Positions 50,225 through 60,201 of a DNA stretch of 64,000 nucleotides are shown piece by piece (the first letter of the stretch is position 1; every line of letters starts with the position of its first letter). The stretch spans positions 1 to 64,000 of the forward strand of contig JAABTT010000009.1 in the NCBI GenBank assembly GCA_011389765.1. The letters are read 5' to 3'. Under the pieces are notes generated by a model. That model was not told the DNA's origin and did not search any database. It saw only the letters and a list, made by a program, of their open reading frames with translations. Source of the DNA: Desulfohalobiaceae bacterium S24 (GTDB lineage: Bacteria; Desulfobacterota; Desulfovibrionia; Desulfovibrionales; Desulfothermaceae). Made by a program: the position numbers and the translations under genes.

Positions 50225-51796
50225 TTGAATATGGAAAAGCCATCCCAGAGTTGGGTGAAATATCTGACGCTCCCCGCTCCCAGTCTGGACAATCACAGCG
50301 GTGATCTGGACAGGCTGGACAAAAAGCTCAGCGAGCAATGCGGACTCCAGCATCTGAGCATTGACCTTGAGGCGGCACGGAGAATTCCGGAGATGATTTG
50401 CAGAGACCGGGAGACCCGGCTCCGGGTGACCGTGTTTCAGGACCGCAGGCAGACGATCATCACCGGCTTGGATCCGGCTGATCAGGCGGCTCCGGTTCTC
50501 GGGCTGGCCCTTGACCTGGGGACGACCCGCTACGTACTGCAAATCCTGGATATCGAGACCGGGACAATCCTGTGCAGCGCGGATCGGAAGAATCCGCAAA
50601 GCGCTGTGGGTCCTGATATATTGAGCAGAATTCATTTTACGGATAAGCCCGGGGGGGCTGAACAACTGCAGTCGCTGATTCTGGAAGACCTCCAGGCCAA
50701 CATCGAATCCCTGTGCCGGGAGAACGGACTTGAGCCGAGCAGGATCTGCAATGTAGCTCTGGCCGGTAATACCGCCATGACCCATCTTTTCCTGGGGCTG
50801 CCCGCCCGCTGGATGATTCGGGAGCCTTATGTTCCGGCTTGCAATGAACCCGGATTGTGCCGGGCCAAGGATCTGGGTCTGAGGCTCCATCCCCGGGCCG
50901 GGATCTATTGCTTCCCCAATGCCGGGAGCTATTTCGGCGGCGACCTTTTGGCCGGCATTCTGTTCTCCGGATTGGATCAACAGGAAGACGTCGCCCTGCT
51001 GGTGGATGTGGGGACCAATGCCGAGGTTGTCCTGGGCAACAAGGATTGGCTCATCGGCTGCGCCGGAGCAGCCGGACCGGCCCTGGAGGGCGGAGTGAGC
51101 GAGATCGGGAAGCAGGCCGAACCGGGTATTATCGACAAGGTGCGCATCGATCCCGCAAGCCTTGAGTTTCAGGTCCAGACCATTGGGGGGCTGCCTCCCA
51201 CGGGGATCTGCGGATCAGGGTTCATTGACCTGGCGGCTGAACTCTTTCGAAACGGACTTCTTGATTTCAGGGGAAAATTGTCGCCCTCCAGGCTGCCGGA
51301 CCGTTTTGAGCTCCGGGACGGCACGCTGTCCCTGCGGCTGGTTCCGGCAGGAGCCTCCGGCACCGGCCGGGCCCTGCGTGTAGCCCAGCCCGAGTTCGAC
51401 AGTCTCATCCGCTCCAAAGCGGCCATGTACACCATTCTTGAAACCCTGCTCGCGACTGTGGGCCTCGGTTTTGAGGAGTTGAGCCGTTTTTATGTCGCCG
51501 GGACCTTTGGGCAGTACATCGATCCCGAGTCAGCGATCAGCATCGGCATGCTCCCGGATATCGCCAGGGAGACTTTCCAAGCCCTGGGCAACAGTTCCCT
51601 GGGCGGGGCCACCCGTTTGCTGCAGGAGCCGGAAGCGCTTCCGGTCATTTGCAGGACTTTGGAACGACTGACCTACCTGGAGTTGAATGTTAATCAGGCC
51701 TTCATGACCACGTTCAGTGCAGCCAAATTTCTTCCGCATACCGATCGGAACAAATTTCCGTCGGTCAATTTTTTCTCAATGAGCGAAACCACGTAG
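50225..51796 (+). CDS. ASKHA-domain protein (RACo/DUF4445 family) lacking the N-terminal [2Fe-2S] domain
   Basis: LGLALDLGTTRYVLQILD, NVALAGNTAMTHLFLGL, VDVGTNAEVVLGNKDWLIGCAGAAGPALEGG; no CxxxxCxxC ferredoxin motif. Confidence 0.85.
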   Translation: MNMEKPSQSWVKYLTLPAPSLDNHSGDLDRLDKKLSEQCGLQHLSIDLEAARRIPEMICRDRETRLRVTVFQDRRQTIITGLDPADQAAPVLGLALDLGTTRYVLQILDIETGTILCSADRKNPQSAVGPDILSRIHFTDKPGGAEQLQSLILEDLQANIESLCRENGLEPSRICNVALAGNTAMTHLFLGLPARWMIREPYVPACNEPGLCRAKDLGLRLHPRAGIYCFPNAGSYFGGDLLAGILFSGLDQQEDVALLVDVGTNAEVVLGNKDWLIGCAGAAGPALEGGVSEIGKQAEPGIIDKVRIDPASLEFQVQTIGGLPPTGICGSGFIDLAAELFRNGLLDFRGKLSPSRLPDRFELRDGTLSLRLVPAGASGTGRALRVAQPEFDSLIRSKAAMYTILETLLATVGLGFEELSRFYVAGTFGQYIDPESAISIGMLPDIARETFQALGNSSLGGATRLLQEPEALPVICRTLERLTYLELNVNQAFMTTFSAAKFLPHTDRNKFPSVNFFSMSETT

Positions 51797-51841
51797 ACGG
51801 GCCGGTTCCTGTGTCGGACCGTCTGAGAGGAGGAAACCCAT

Positions 51842-53794
51842 ATGCCGAGAGTTTATTTTTTGCCTCATGAACGGGAGATCGATGTTCAGGAGGGGTCCAC
51901 CCTGATCCGGGCGGCCCTGGAAGCGGGGGTGCACATCAATGCTTCCTGCGGGGGAACCGGGGTCTGCGGCAAGTGCCGGGTTTTGGTGGAAGAAGGCGAA
52001 GTGCAGGGGGGCATCAATGAGAAATTGGGCGAAGCCGATCAGGCCAAGGGCTACCGACTGGCCTGTCAGGCCACGGTTGTATCGGATTTGAAAATCAGAG
52101 TGCCCGTGGAATCCGAAATGGATGCCGCCGTGCTCAATGTCCAGGCAACACCGAGGCGGACCGCGCATATCCGGCAGGTGGACCTCCAGGATTTCAAGGA
52201 AAAAGGGCTGTTTCTCCCCCCGGTGGAAAAGAAATATCTGCAAATGACCCCGCCCTCGGCCGAGGATAACGCCTCTGATGTGACCCGGGTGGTCAACGCC
52301 TTGAAGCTGGATCATGACGAGCACCAGCTGGAGGTCGGCTTTTATTTGATTCGAAAAGTAGCGGATGTCCTCCGGGAGCAGGAATTCAAGGCCACGGTCA
52401 CTTTGGCCAGGCCGGTGCATGAAGACGGGAAGACCGGCATCATTAATATTCAGGCCGGGGATACCGCAGCACGGAATTATGCCGTGGCCATGGATGTGGG
52501 CACGACAACCATTTACGGGCAGATCCTGGATTTGAACAGCGGCGAGGTCCAGGCGGAGTACGGGGATTTCAACGCCCAGATGAGCTATGGCGAGGATGTG
52601 ATCAACCGGATCGTGCACGCGGAAAAGGGGAACGGACTTGAAGAGTTGACCACAGCGGTCCTGAAAACCATCAATAATGTGATCCGCCGGATCATGAAGA
52701 AAGCCGAGGTGGATCCTGAGGACATCTCCACCATCACCCTGGCCGGCAACACCACCATGACCCAGCTGCTGCTCAAGCTCAATCCACGCTATATCCGGCG
52801 TTCGCCCTATGTGCCGGCCTGCACCTTGTTTCCGCCCATCAAGGCCCATGAACTGGGAATCGAACTCGGGGATCACGTGCTGGCCCTGGTCTATCCCTCC
52901 ATATCCAGTTATGTGGGAGGGGATATCGTAGCCGGCGTCATGGGCTCGCTCATGTATCGCTCCGAGGAGATCATTCTGTACGTGGATATCGGGACCAATG
53001 CCGAAATCGTGATCGGGAACAAAGACTGGATGGCCTGTGCTGCCTGCTCCGCCGGGCCCGCCTTTGAGGGCGGCGGGATGAAGTTCGGGGTTCGGGCGGA
53101 AAAAGGGGCCATTGAGGATTTTTCCGTGGATCCCGTCACCCTGGAGCCCATGAATTTGACCATCGGTCAGAAAAAGCCCATCGGCATCTGCGGATCAGGT
53201 CTGATCACCATGGTCGCGGTCATGTTTGAGACCGGGATCATCGACAACCGGGGGAAGTTCAATCAGGATTTAAAGACCTCCAGGATCAGAGAGCAGGACG
53301 GCATCTGGGAATATGTTTTGGCCTGGGCCGAAGAGACCGATATCGGCCGGGATGTGGTCCTGCAGGAACCGGATATCGACAATCTGATCAGGGCCAAAGG
53401 CGCGATTTACAGCGGCTGTTTAACTCTGTTGAGCGAAATCGGATTGTCCATCGCCGATCTGGATCGGATCCTGGTGGCCGGAGGCTTCGGCAGCTACGTG
53501 GACCTGGAAAAAGCCATGACCATCGGTCTTTTGCCGGAAATGGATCCGGACAAAATCACCTATGTGGGCAACGGCTCCCTGATGGGGGCGAAGATGAGTT
53601 CCTTGAACAACCGCATCCGCCGGGATGTGACCGAGGTCACCAAGAAAATGACCAATTTTGAACTCTCGGAGACCAATTCCTATATGGACAATTATATCGG
53701 GTCCTTGTTTCTGCCGCATACCAATCTGGACCAGTTTCCACGTCTGGAAGAACGGCTCAAGCAGCGGAAGCAGCAGATGAAAGAGATTGTGTGA
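51842..53794 (+). CDS. reductive activator of corrinoid Fe-S protein (RACo-like; [2Fe-2S] ferredoxin plus ASKHA)
   Basis: NASCGGTGVCGKCRVLVEEG ferredoxin motif; MDVGTTTIYGQILDL; VDIGTNAEIVIGNKDWMACAACSAGPAFEGG. Confidence 0.9.
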   Translation: MPRVYFLPHEREIDVQEGSTLIRAALEAGVHINASCGGTGVCGKCRVLVEEGEVQGGINEKLGEADQAKGYRLACQATVVSDLKIRVPVESEMDAAVLNVQATPRRTAHIRQVDLQDFKEKGLFLPPVEKKYLQMTPPSAEDNASDVTRVVNALKLDHDEHQLEVGFYLIRKVADVLREQEFKATVTLARPVHEDGKTGIINIQAGDTAARNYAVAMDVGTTTIYGQILDLNSGEVQAEYGDFNAQMSYGEDVINRIVHAEKGNGLEELTTAVLKTINNVIRRIMKKAEVDPEDISTITLAGNTTMTQLLLKLNPRYIRRSPYVPACTLFPPIKAHELGIELGDHVLALVYPSISSYVGGDIVAGVMGSLMYRSEEIILYVDIGTNAEIVIGNKDWMACAACSAGPAFEGGGMKFGVRAEKGAIEDFSVDPVTLEPMNLTIGQKKPIGICGSGLITMVAVMFETGIIDNRGKFNQDLKTSRIREQDGIWEYVLAWAEETDIGRDVVLQEPDIDNLIRAKGAIYSGCLTLLSEIGLSIADLDRILVAGGFGSYVDLEKAMTIGLLPEMDPDKITYVGNGSLMGAKMSSLNNRIRRDVTEVTKKMTNFELSETNSYMDNYIGSLFLPHTNLDQFPRLEERLKQRKQQMKEIV

Positions 53795-53938
53795 TTTTTT
53801 TCACAAACAAAGGGATTGCGGGGATCTTTTTTCGGGGAATATGAGCCGACGCCGGGCCGGTTCAGGTGCGTTCAACCCGCTGCGAATAAAGATGTTTTTC
53901 TATGCAGAGGCAGCAAGCTCAGCTCGTGCGCGCCTTTG

Positions 53939-53967
53939 TTGACAAGCCTTTATTTTGCAGTTAATTC
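53939..53967 (+). promoter_or_regulatory. putative sigma70-type promoter upstream of acsD
   Basis: TTGACA-N17-TAATTC in an AT-rich intergenic region about 45 nt before acsD. Confidence 0.4.
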
Positions 53968-54013
53968 AATATAAATTTTTCTCAAAAACCTCAATCTATA
54001 ATAAGGAGTGGAT

Positions 54014-55600
54014 ATGGGTTTTGAAATGGTCAAGGAAAAATACACCGGCGGTATCCGAGAGGTTGTCCTGGGCAAGGGCGATCAGGCCGTCAAGGTCGGT
54101 GGGGAAGGGTGTCTCCCCTTTTATCAGTTTGAAGGGGACATTCCCAACAAGCCGAAGATCGCCATGGAAATCTGGGATATGGAGCCTCCGGAATGGCCTG
54201 ATGCGGCAAAAGTGCCTTTTCAGGATGTTCTGGGGGATCCTGGGGCCTGGGCGAAAAAGTGCGTCTCGGAGTACGGGGCGGACATGATCGTGCTGCAGCT
54301 CAAAGCAACCGATCCCAATGAAAAGGATGTCGGCGCCGCGGAGGCCGTGAAGACAGTCAAAACGGTCTTGGAGGCCATTGAAGTTCCCCTCATTATCTGG
54401 GGCACGGCCAATGTGGACAAAGACGCCGAGGTCCTGAAGAAAATCGCCGAAGACTGTCAGGGCGATAATCTGGTTATTGGTCCGGTGGAAGACGCCAATC
54501 ACAAGTCCATCGGCGCCGCGATCATGGGATTCGGGCACACCGCCATCGCCTCCTCGCCCATTGACATCAATCTGGCCAAGCAGATCAACATCCTGCTGGA
54601 AAACCTCGGCCTGAGCATGGACAAGATGATCATCGATCCGACCACCGGCGGTCTGGGCTATGGCATGGAGTATTCCTATTCAGTCATGGAGCGTATCAAA
54701 CTGGCGGCCATGACCTTTGGGGACGACAAGCTGCAGCTCCCGATAATCAACAACCTGGCCAACGAGGTTTGGAAATGCAAGGAAGCCAAGCAGCCTCTGG
54801 AAGAAGATCAGACCCTGGGCGATCCAGAGAGACGGGCTATTATGATGGAGGCCGTGGGGGCTGTTTCCTATCTCATGGCCGGCTCCAATATTTTGATCAT
54901 GCGTCATCCCGAAGCGGTGCGTATGACTCGGTCCTTCATTGATTTGATCACGGACGGGGGCTCGGCTGAAAAGGTAGCCGGCATCCGGAAAATGCTTCCG
55001 GATGTGGAGGTGGATTATGCCGCTTTGGCGCCGGAGCCGGATTTGACGATCAAGGAAGAGGCCAAAAAGACGGCCCCGGCTCAAAAGGCCGCGCCCAAGG
55101 AAGAGAAGAAGCCCGAGGCCGCCAAGGAACCCCCCAAGGAAAAAGAGGCCGCCGAGCCTGCCAAGGCGGAACCGTCCGCCGCACCCGAGTCAGCGAAAGA
55201 AGCCCCCAAACCTGAACCCGCGAAAGAAGAACCCAAGCCTGCCGCACCAAGTGCGGCGCCTTCGGTCGGACCGGCGCTCGGAGCCGAAGAGCTCAAGGCC
55301 ATTATCCGGGACACGGTCAAGGAAGTGGTCACGGCCATGAAGGAAGAAGACAAGGCCAAGGCAGAGGCCAAGAAAGAGGCCAAACCCGAGCCTGAAGAGG
55401 CCAAGGAAGATCCGGCCAAGAAAGAGGCTGCTGTGGCAGCCAAGCTTGAGGCCGATGCCAAGGAGATCCGTTCCTCGTATGAGAAGAAAAGAGCCGGCCG
55501 AGCTGCTGAACCTGCTCCGGATCTTGGCTTGGACAAGAAGCAGCCTGAAAAAACCGATAAGATGATCTTTGGTCTGGATCTGATTCACAAACGGGCCTGA
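54014..55600 (+). CDS. acsD: corrinoid iron-sulfur protein small subunit (ACS/CODH delta) with long Ala/Lys/Pro/Glu-rich C-terminal extension
   Basis: TIM-barrel MEIWDMEPPEWPDAAKVPFQDVLGDPGAWAKKC, IIDPTTGGLGYGMEYSYSVMERIKLAA; low-complexity C-terminus from about 55050. Confidence 0.93.
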   Translation: MGFEMVKEKYTGGIREVVLGKGDQAVKVGGEGCLPFYQFEGDIPNKPKIAMEIWDMEPPEWPDAAKVPFQDVLGDPGAWAKKCVSEYGADMIVLQLKATDPNEKDVGAAEAVKTVKTVLEAIEVPLIIWGTANVDKDAEVLKKIAEDCQGDNLVIGPVEDANHKSIGAAIMGFGHTAIASSPIDINLAKQINILLENLGLSMDKMIIDPTTGGLGYGMEYSYSVMERIKLAAMTFGDDKLQLPIINNLANEVWKCKEAKQPLEEDQTLGDPERRAIMMEAVGAVSYLMAGSNILIMRHPEAVRMTRSFIDLITDGGSAEKVAGIRKMLPDVEVDYAALAPEPDLTIKEEAKKTAPAQKAAPKEEKKPEAAKEPPKEKEAAEPAKAEPSAAPESAKEAPKPEPAKEEPKPAAPSAAPSVGPALGAEELKAIIRDTVKEVVTAMKEEDKAKAEAKKEAKPEPEEAKEDPAKKEAAVAAKLEADAKEIRSSYEKKRAGRAAEPAPDLGLDKKQPEKTDKMIFGLDLIHKRA

Positions 55601-55660
55601 GATTCGTGGCCTTGCGTGTGACGATTTGAATGAGCACGAGATTTATAAAGGAGTTCCCTT

Positions 55661-57661
55661 ATGGCAGAAGATAAAAAAGTCGAGAAGAAGAAAGCGGCCG
55701 TAACCAAGCTGGACAAAGCCAAAAAGGCCTATGATCCAAAAGAGGCCACGATTTGCGAGGCCACCCGGCAGATGCTGGAAAAATCCCAGCGGGACGGGGT
55801 GGAAACCGCTTATGATCGAGCCTTTGACATGAAGGCCTGTCCCATCGGGGCGGATTCGGCCTGCTGCAAGCACTGTTCCATGGGCCCCTGCCGTTTGAAC
55901 GCCAAGGATCCCTACGGCAAGGTCGGGGTCTGCGGGGCGACCATCGACACCTTCCAGGCCCGGAATTTTGCACGCATGGTGGCGGCCGGAGCCGCGGCCC
56001 ATACCGACCACGGCATGAGCATGCTGGATGTTTTCCGGGAGGTGGTCAAGGGCGAGATCAAGGATTATAAAATCAAGGATCCGGTTAAATTGGAAAGCGT
56101 GGCCCAGTCCATCGGCATTGAAACCGAAGACCGCACCGTTGGCGAGATCGCCATGGACCTGTATGAAGAGCTGGAGCGCACCTACACCCAGGTGGAGGGG
56201 GAAATCCCCTTTATGAAACGGGTCCCGGAAAAGACCCTGGAGACCTGGCGCAAGCTGGGCATTGTTCCCCGCGGTTCCATGCGGGAGATCATGGAGATGA
56301 TGCACCGCACCCACATGGGCGTGGACCAGCATTATGAGAATATCGCCAGGCAGTTCAGCCGGACCGCCTTGTCCGACGGCTGGGGCGGCTCCATGGTAGC
56401 CACCGAGATCTCGGACATCCTCTTCGGGACCCCGACCCCGGTCCAGGCCGACGTGAATATGGGCTGTCTCAAGGAAGACATGGTGAACATCATAGTCCAC
56501 GGCCACGAACCGAATCTCTTCGAGACCATGCTTGTCTCGGTCAATGACCCGGCTCTGGTGGAATCCGCCAAAGAGGCGGGGGCCAAGGGCATCAATCTCT
56601 GCGGCATGTGCTGTTCCGGGGCGGAAATGCTCTCCAGGCACGGCATCCCCCATGCCGGAAATTTCATGTCCACCGAGCCGATCCTGATCACCGGAGCGGT
56701 GGACGCCATGGCCGTGGATGTCCAGTGCATCAAGCAGGGGCTGGCTTCGGTGGCCAAATGCTACGGCTCCTATCTGTTCACCACCAATCCCAGATGCCAC
56801 ATCGAAGGGGCTGAGCATATCGAGTTCGTGGAGCATGATCCCAAGGCCTGCACCGACGAGGTCGTGGTCAAGGCCATCGCCCGCTTCAAGAACCGCACCG
56901 CCAAGGTGGAGATCCCCAATATCAAAAACGCCGGGATCCACGGTTTTTCCCACGAATACATCGAGTACATGCTCGGCGGGACCTTCCGGGCCTCCTACTG
57001 GCCTTTGAACGACAACATCATCAACGGCCGGATCCGTGGCATCGCCGGTGTGGTGGGCTGCACCAACCCCAGGGTCAAGCATGACTGGGTGCACGTGGAA
57101 ATGGTCAAGGAGCTTATCAAAAACGACGTCCTGGTCCTGCAGACCGGGTGTTCCCAGATTTCCCTGGCCAAGGCCGGTCTCTTGACGCCGGACGCCGCGT
57201 ATATGGCCGGCGACGGTCTGGCCGAAGTCTGCGAAACCGTGGGTATGCCTCCGGTGCTCGGCCTGGGCTCCTGCGTGGACAACAGCCGAATCCTTATTGC
57301 GGCCTCGGCCGTGGTCAAGGCCGGCGGCCTCGGGGAGAGCATCGCCGATCTTCCGGCGGCCGGGGCCGCACCGGAGTGGATGAGTGAAAAAGCCATCTCC
57401 ATCGGCCAGTATTTTGTGGCTTCCGGGGTGTACACCATCTTCGGGGTGACCTTCCCGGTGACCGATCAGACGAAATTCAAGAATTTGCTCTTTCAGGGGA
57501 TGGAAGATCAGGGGCTGGGCAAATGGGACTTTGCCGTAGATCCCTATGAAATGGCCCACAAAATGATCGCCCATATCGACAAGAAGCGCAGCGCCCTGGG
57601 AATCGACAAGGCCAGGGAGCGGGTGCTCATGTCCATGGACGACCGACGGACCCTGGAATAG
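55661..57661 (+). CDS. acsA: anaerobic carbon-monoxide dehydrogenase catalytic subunit
   Basis: CPIGADSACCKHCSMGPCRLNAK, CGATIDTFQARNFARMVAAGAAAHTDH, LQTGCSQISLAKAGLL. Confidence 0.96.
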   Translation: MAEDKKVEKKKAAVTKLDKAKKAYDPKEATICEATRQMLEKSQRDGVETAYDRAFDMKACPIGADSACCKHCSMGPCRLNAKDPYGKVGVCGATIDTFQARNFARMVAAGAAAHTDHGMSMLDVFREVVKGEIKDYKIKDPVKLESVAQSIGIETEDRTVGEIAMDLYEELERTYTQVEGEIPFMKRVPEKTLETWRKLGIVPRGSMREIMEMMHRTHMGVDQHYENIARQFSRTALSDGWGGSMVATEISDILFGTPTPVQADVNMGCLKEDMVNIIVHGHEPNLFETMLVSVNDPALVESAKEAGAKGINLCGMCCSGAEMLSRHGIPHAGNFMSTEPILITGAVDAMAVDVQCIKQGLASVAKCYGSYLFTTNPRCHIEGAEHIEFVEHDPKACTDEVVVKAIARFKNRTAKVEIPNIKNAGIHGFSHEYIEYMLGGTFRASYWPLNDNIINGRIRGIAGVVGCTNPRVKHDWVHVEMVKELIKNDVLVLQTGCSQISLAKAGLLTPDAAYMAGDGLAEVCETVGMPPVLGLGSCVDNSRILIAASAVVKAGGLGESIADLPAAGAAPEWMSEKAISIGQYFVASGVYTIFGVTFPVTDQTKFKNLLFQGMEDQGLGKWDFAVDPYEMAHKMIAHIDKKRSALGIDKARERVLMSMDDRRTLE

Positions 57662-57762
57662 GCCAAGCCCATCACCAAGCGCGTGGTTGAGCTGATGAGC
57701 ACACTGAAGATGCATATATTTTTTGCTAGTTATACAGCAAATCCTCAAAAAAGGAGGACTCT

Positions 57763-60003
57763 ATGTCGAGATTAGTCGCGTTTGCAGCCATTCAAGGCGG
57801 CTATAACGTTGTTTCAAAGGTGGAAGGGGAATACCAGCAGGCCCTGGAAACATTTGAAGCCGGGACCAAGGTCGGATTTCCCAATACGGCCTATTATCTG
57901 CCGGTCATCTATTCTTTGACCGGGATCAAGATCGAAACCCTGGAAGATATGCAAAAACCTCTGGATTTTGCGAAAAAACTCCTTCCGCCCCATATCAAGG
58001 GCAAAAATCATCTGCCCTACCTCGGCTCCCTGCTGGATGCAGGCATGGCCACCCTGTTTGCTTTTGAGCTGCAGGAGGCCTTGAAGATTCTGAAGAATCC
58101 GGATGTCTACCTTCCCAGCGCGGAAGAAATCGACGAAGACAGCGGCAAGGTCTGGATGGGACCGGCGGACGACGTGATCATGCGCAAGCGGGGCGTGGAG
58201 TTCGTTGACGGTTCGGCTCCGGGCTTCGCGGCCATTGTCGGGGCCGCTCCGGATGCGGAGACGGCCAAGGCCCTGGTTGAAGATTATCAGCGCAAGAATC
58301 TGTATATCTTCCTGGCCGCCAACCAGAACGGAACCACCGTGGCTGAACAGCTCCTGGAAGCCGATGTCCAGATCGGCTGGAACACCCGGATCGTGCCCTT
58401 CGGCCGGGAAATCTCTTCGGCCATCTTCGCCCTGGGCTTCGCCAACCGGGCGGCCATGGCCTTCGGCGGCATTGAACCCGGCGACTACAAACGGATCTTG
58501 AAATACAACAAGGACCGGATTTTCGCCTTTGTCAATGCCCTGGGCGATGTGAACGCGGAATGGGCCGGGGCCGCGGCCGGCTGCGTCAACTGGGGATTTC
58601 CCACCATCGCGGATACCGATATTCCGGAAATCCTGCCCACCGGAGTCTGCACCTACGAGCACGTGGTGGCCAATGTCCCCCACAATGAAATGTCCCAGCG
58701 CTCCATCGAGATTCGGGGGCTCAAGGTCCAGGTCACCGAGATCGATATCCCCTGCGCCTTTGGGCCGGCCTATGAAGGGGAGCGCATCCGCAAGGCCGAC
58801 CTCCATTCTCAGATGGGCGGGGGCAAGACCCAGTGCACCGAGCTGGTCAAGATGGCGGATATGAATGATATCGAAGACGGGAAGGTGGAGATTGTCGGGC
58901 CGAACATCGGAGATATCAAGGAAGGGGATACCCTGCCCCTGGGAATCTATGTCCAGATCGCCGGCCGGGAATTCCAGGACGACTTCGAACCGATTCTGGA
59001 ACGGCAGATCCACCATCTGGTAAACTATATCCAGGGGGTGATGCACATCGGACAACGGGACATCTCCTGGGTCCGGGTGGGCAAGCCGGCCGTGGAAAAG
59101 GGCTTTACCCTGAAGGATATCGGGGTGGTGCTGCACGCCAAGATGCATCAGGATTTCGGCAAGATCCTGGACAAGGTCCAGGTCACCCTGTACACCAAGC
59201 AAAAGGACGTGGACGAGCTGACCAAACGGGCCCGGGCCGAATACAAACAGCGGGATGAACGGGTGGAAAACATGCGGGACGAGGATGTGGAGACCTATTA
59301 TTCCTGCACCCTGTGCCAGTCCTTTGCCCCGAACCACGTCTGCACGGTCAGCCCGGAACGGACCGGACTCTGCGGGGCCTATAACTGGATGGACTGCAAG
59401 GCATCCTTTGAGATCAATCCCACCGGCCCGAACCAGCCCATTGAAAAGGGCGAATGCCTGGATAAGGACCTGGGTCAGTGGAAAGGCGTCAATGAATTTA
59501 TTTACAATGCCTCCAAGGGCGGCATTGACCATTATAATTTCTACTCCATTGTGTTTGACCCCATGACCACCTGCGGCTGCTGCGAGTGCGTGGCCGCGGT
59601 GCTGCCCTCCTGCAACGGGGTGATGACCGTGAACCGGGATTATCAGGGCGAAACCCCCTGCGGGATGACCTTCACCACCCTGGCCGGGACCATCGGCGGC
59701 GGGGCCTCCACCCCTGGTTTCGTGGGTCATTCCAAGTTCAACATCACCCAGCGCAAGTTCATCCGCGGAGACGGACCCAAGGACAAGGAAGAAGGTGGCC
59801 TGCTGCGCATGGTCTGGATGCCCAAGATGCTTAAGGAAGAGATCAAGGACCGGGTGGACTCCCGGGCCAAGGAACTCGGGATCCCGGATTTTCTGGACCG
59901 GGTCGCGGATGAGACCGTGGGCACCACTGAAGCCGAGGTCATGGAGTTCTTGAAAAAGAAAAAGCACCCGGCCCTGGATATGGATCCGATTATGGGCAGC
60001 TAG
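57763..60003 (+). CDS. acsB: CO-methylating acetyl-CoA synthase (A-cluster subunit)
   Basis: YYSCTLCQSFAPNHVCTVSPERTGLCGAYNWMDCKASFEINPTGPNQPI, TTCGCCECVAAVLP, TPGFVGHSKF. Confidence 0.97.
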   Translation: MSRLVAFAAIQGGYNVVSKVEGEYQQALETFEAGTKVGFPNTAYYLPVIYSLTGIKIETLEDMQKPLDFAKKLLPPHIKGKNHLPYLGSLLDAGMATLFAFELQEALKILKNPDVYLPSAEEIDEDSGKVWMGPADDVIMRKRGVEFVDGSAPGFAAIVGAAPDAETAKALVEDYQRKNLYIFLAANQNGTTVAEQLLEADVQIGWNTRIVPFGREISSAIFALGFANRAAMAFGGIEPGDYKRILKYNKDRIFAFVNALGDVNAEWAGAAAGCVNWGFPTIADTDIPEILPTGVCTYEHVVANVPHNEMSQRSIEIRGLKVQVTEIDIPCAFGPAYEGERIRKADLHSQMGGGKTQCTELVKMADMNDIEDGKVEIVGPNIGDIKEGDTLPLGIYVQIAGREFQDDFEPILERQIHHLVNYIQGVMHIGQRDISWVRVGKPAVEKGFTLKDIGVVLHAKMHQDFGKILDKVQVTLYTKQKDVDELTKRARAEYKQRDERVENMRDEDVETYYSCTLCQSFAPNHVCTVSPERTGLCGAYNWMDCKASFEINPTGPNQPIEKGECLDKDLGQWKGVNEFIYNASKGGIDHYNFYSIVFDPMTTCGCCECVAAVLPSCNGVMTVNRDYQGETPCGMTFTTLAGTIGGGASTPGFVGHSKFNITQRKFIRGDGPKDKEEGGLLRMVWMPKMLKEEIKDRVDSRAKELGIPDFLDRVADETVGTTEAEVMEFLKKKKHPALDMDPIMGS

Positions 60004-60201
60004 ACCAGTGAGGCATGGGAATGAGTGTTTGATCGAAAATCCCTGTTTGGGCGCAAACTTGCCCGGATACGAGGAACAAAAGATGATGAAACCGAAGTGT
60101 ATTTTTTTCAGATACATGAGGATTTCAGAATCTTGCCGTGACAAAGTAGATGGGTGAGTTTTCGTGCAAACACGAGGAACTATAAAGAGAAGGAGTGAGT
60201 G

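Noticed and set aside
55643-57748. 701-aa minus-strand ORF opposite CODH
   Set aside because: Shadow of the CODH gene, His/Gly-rich low-information translation.
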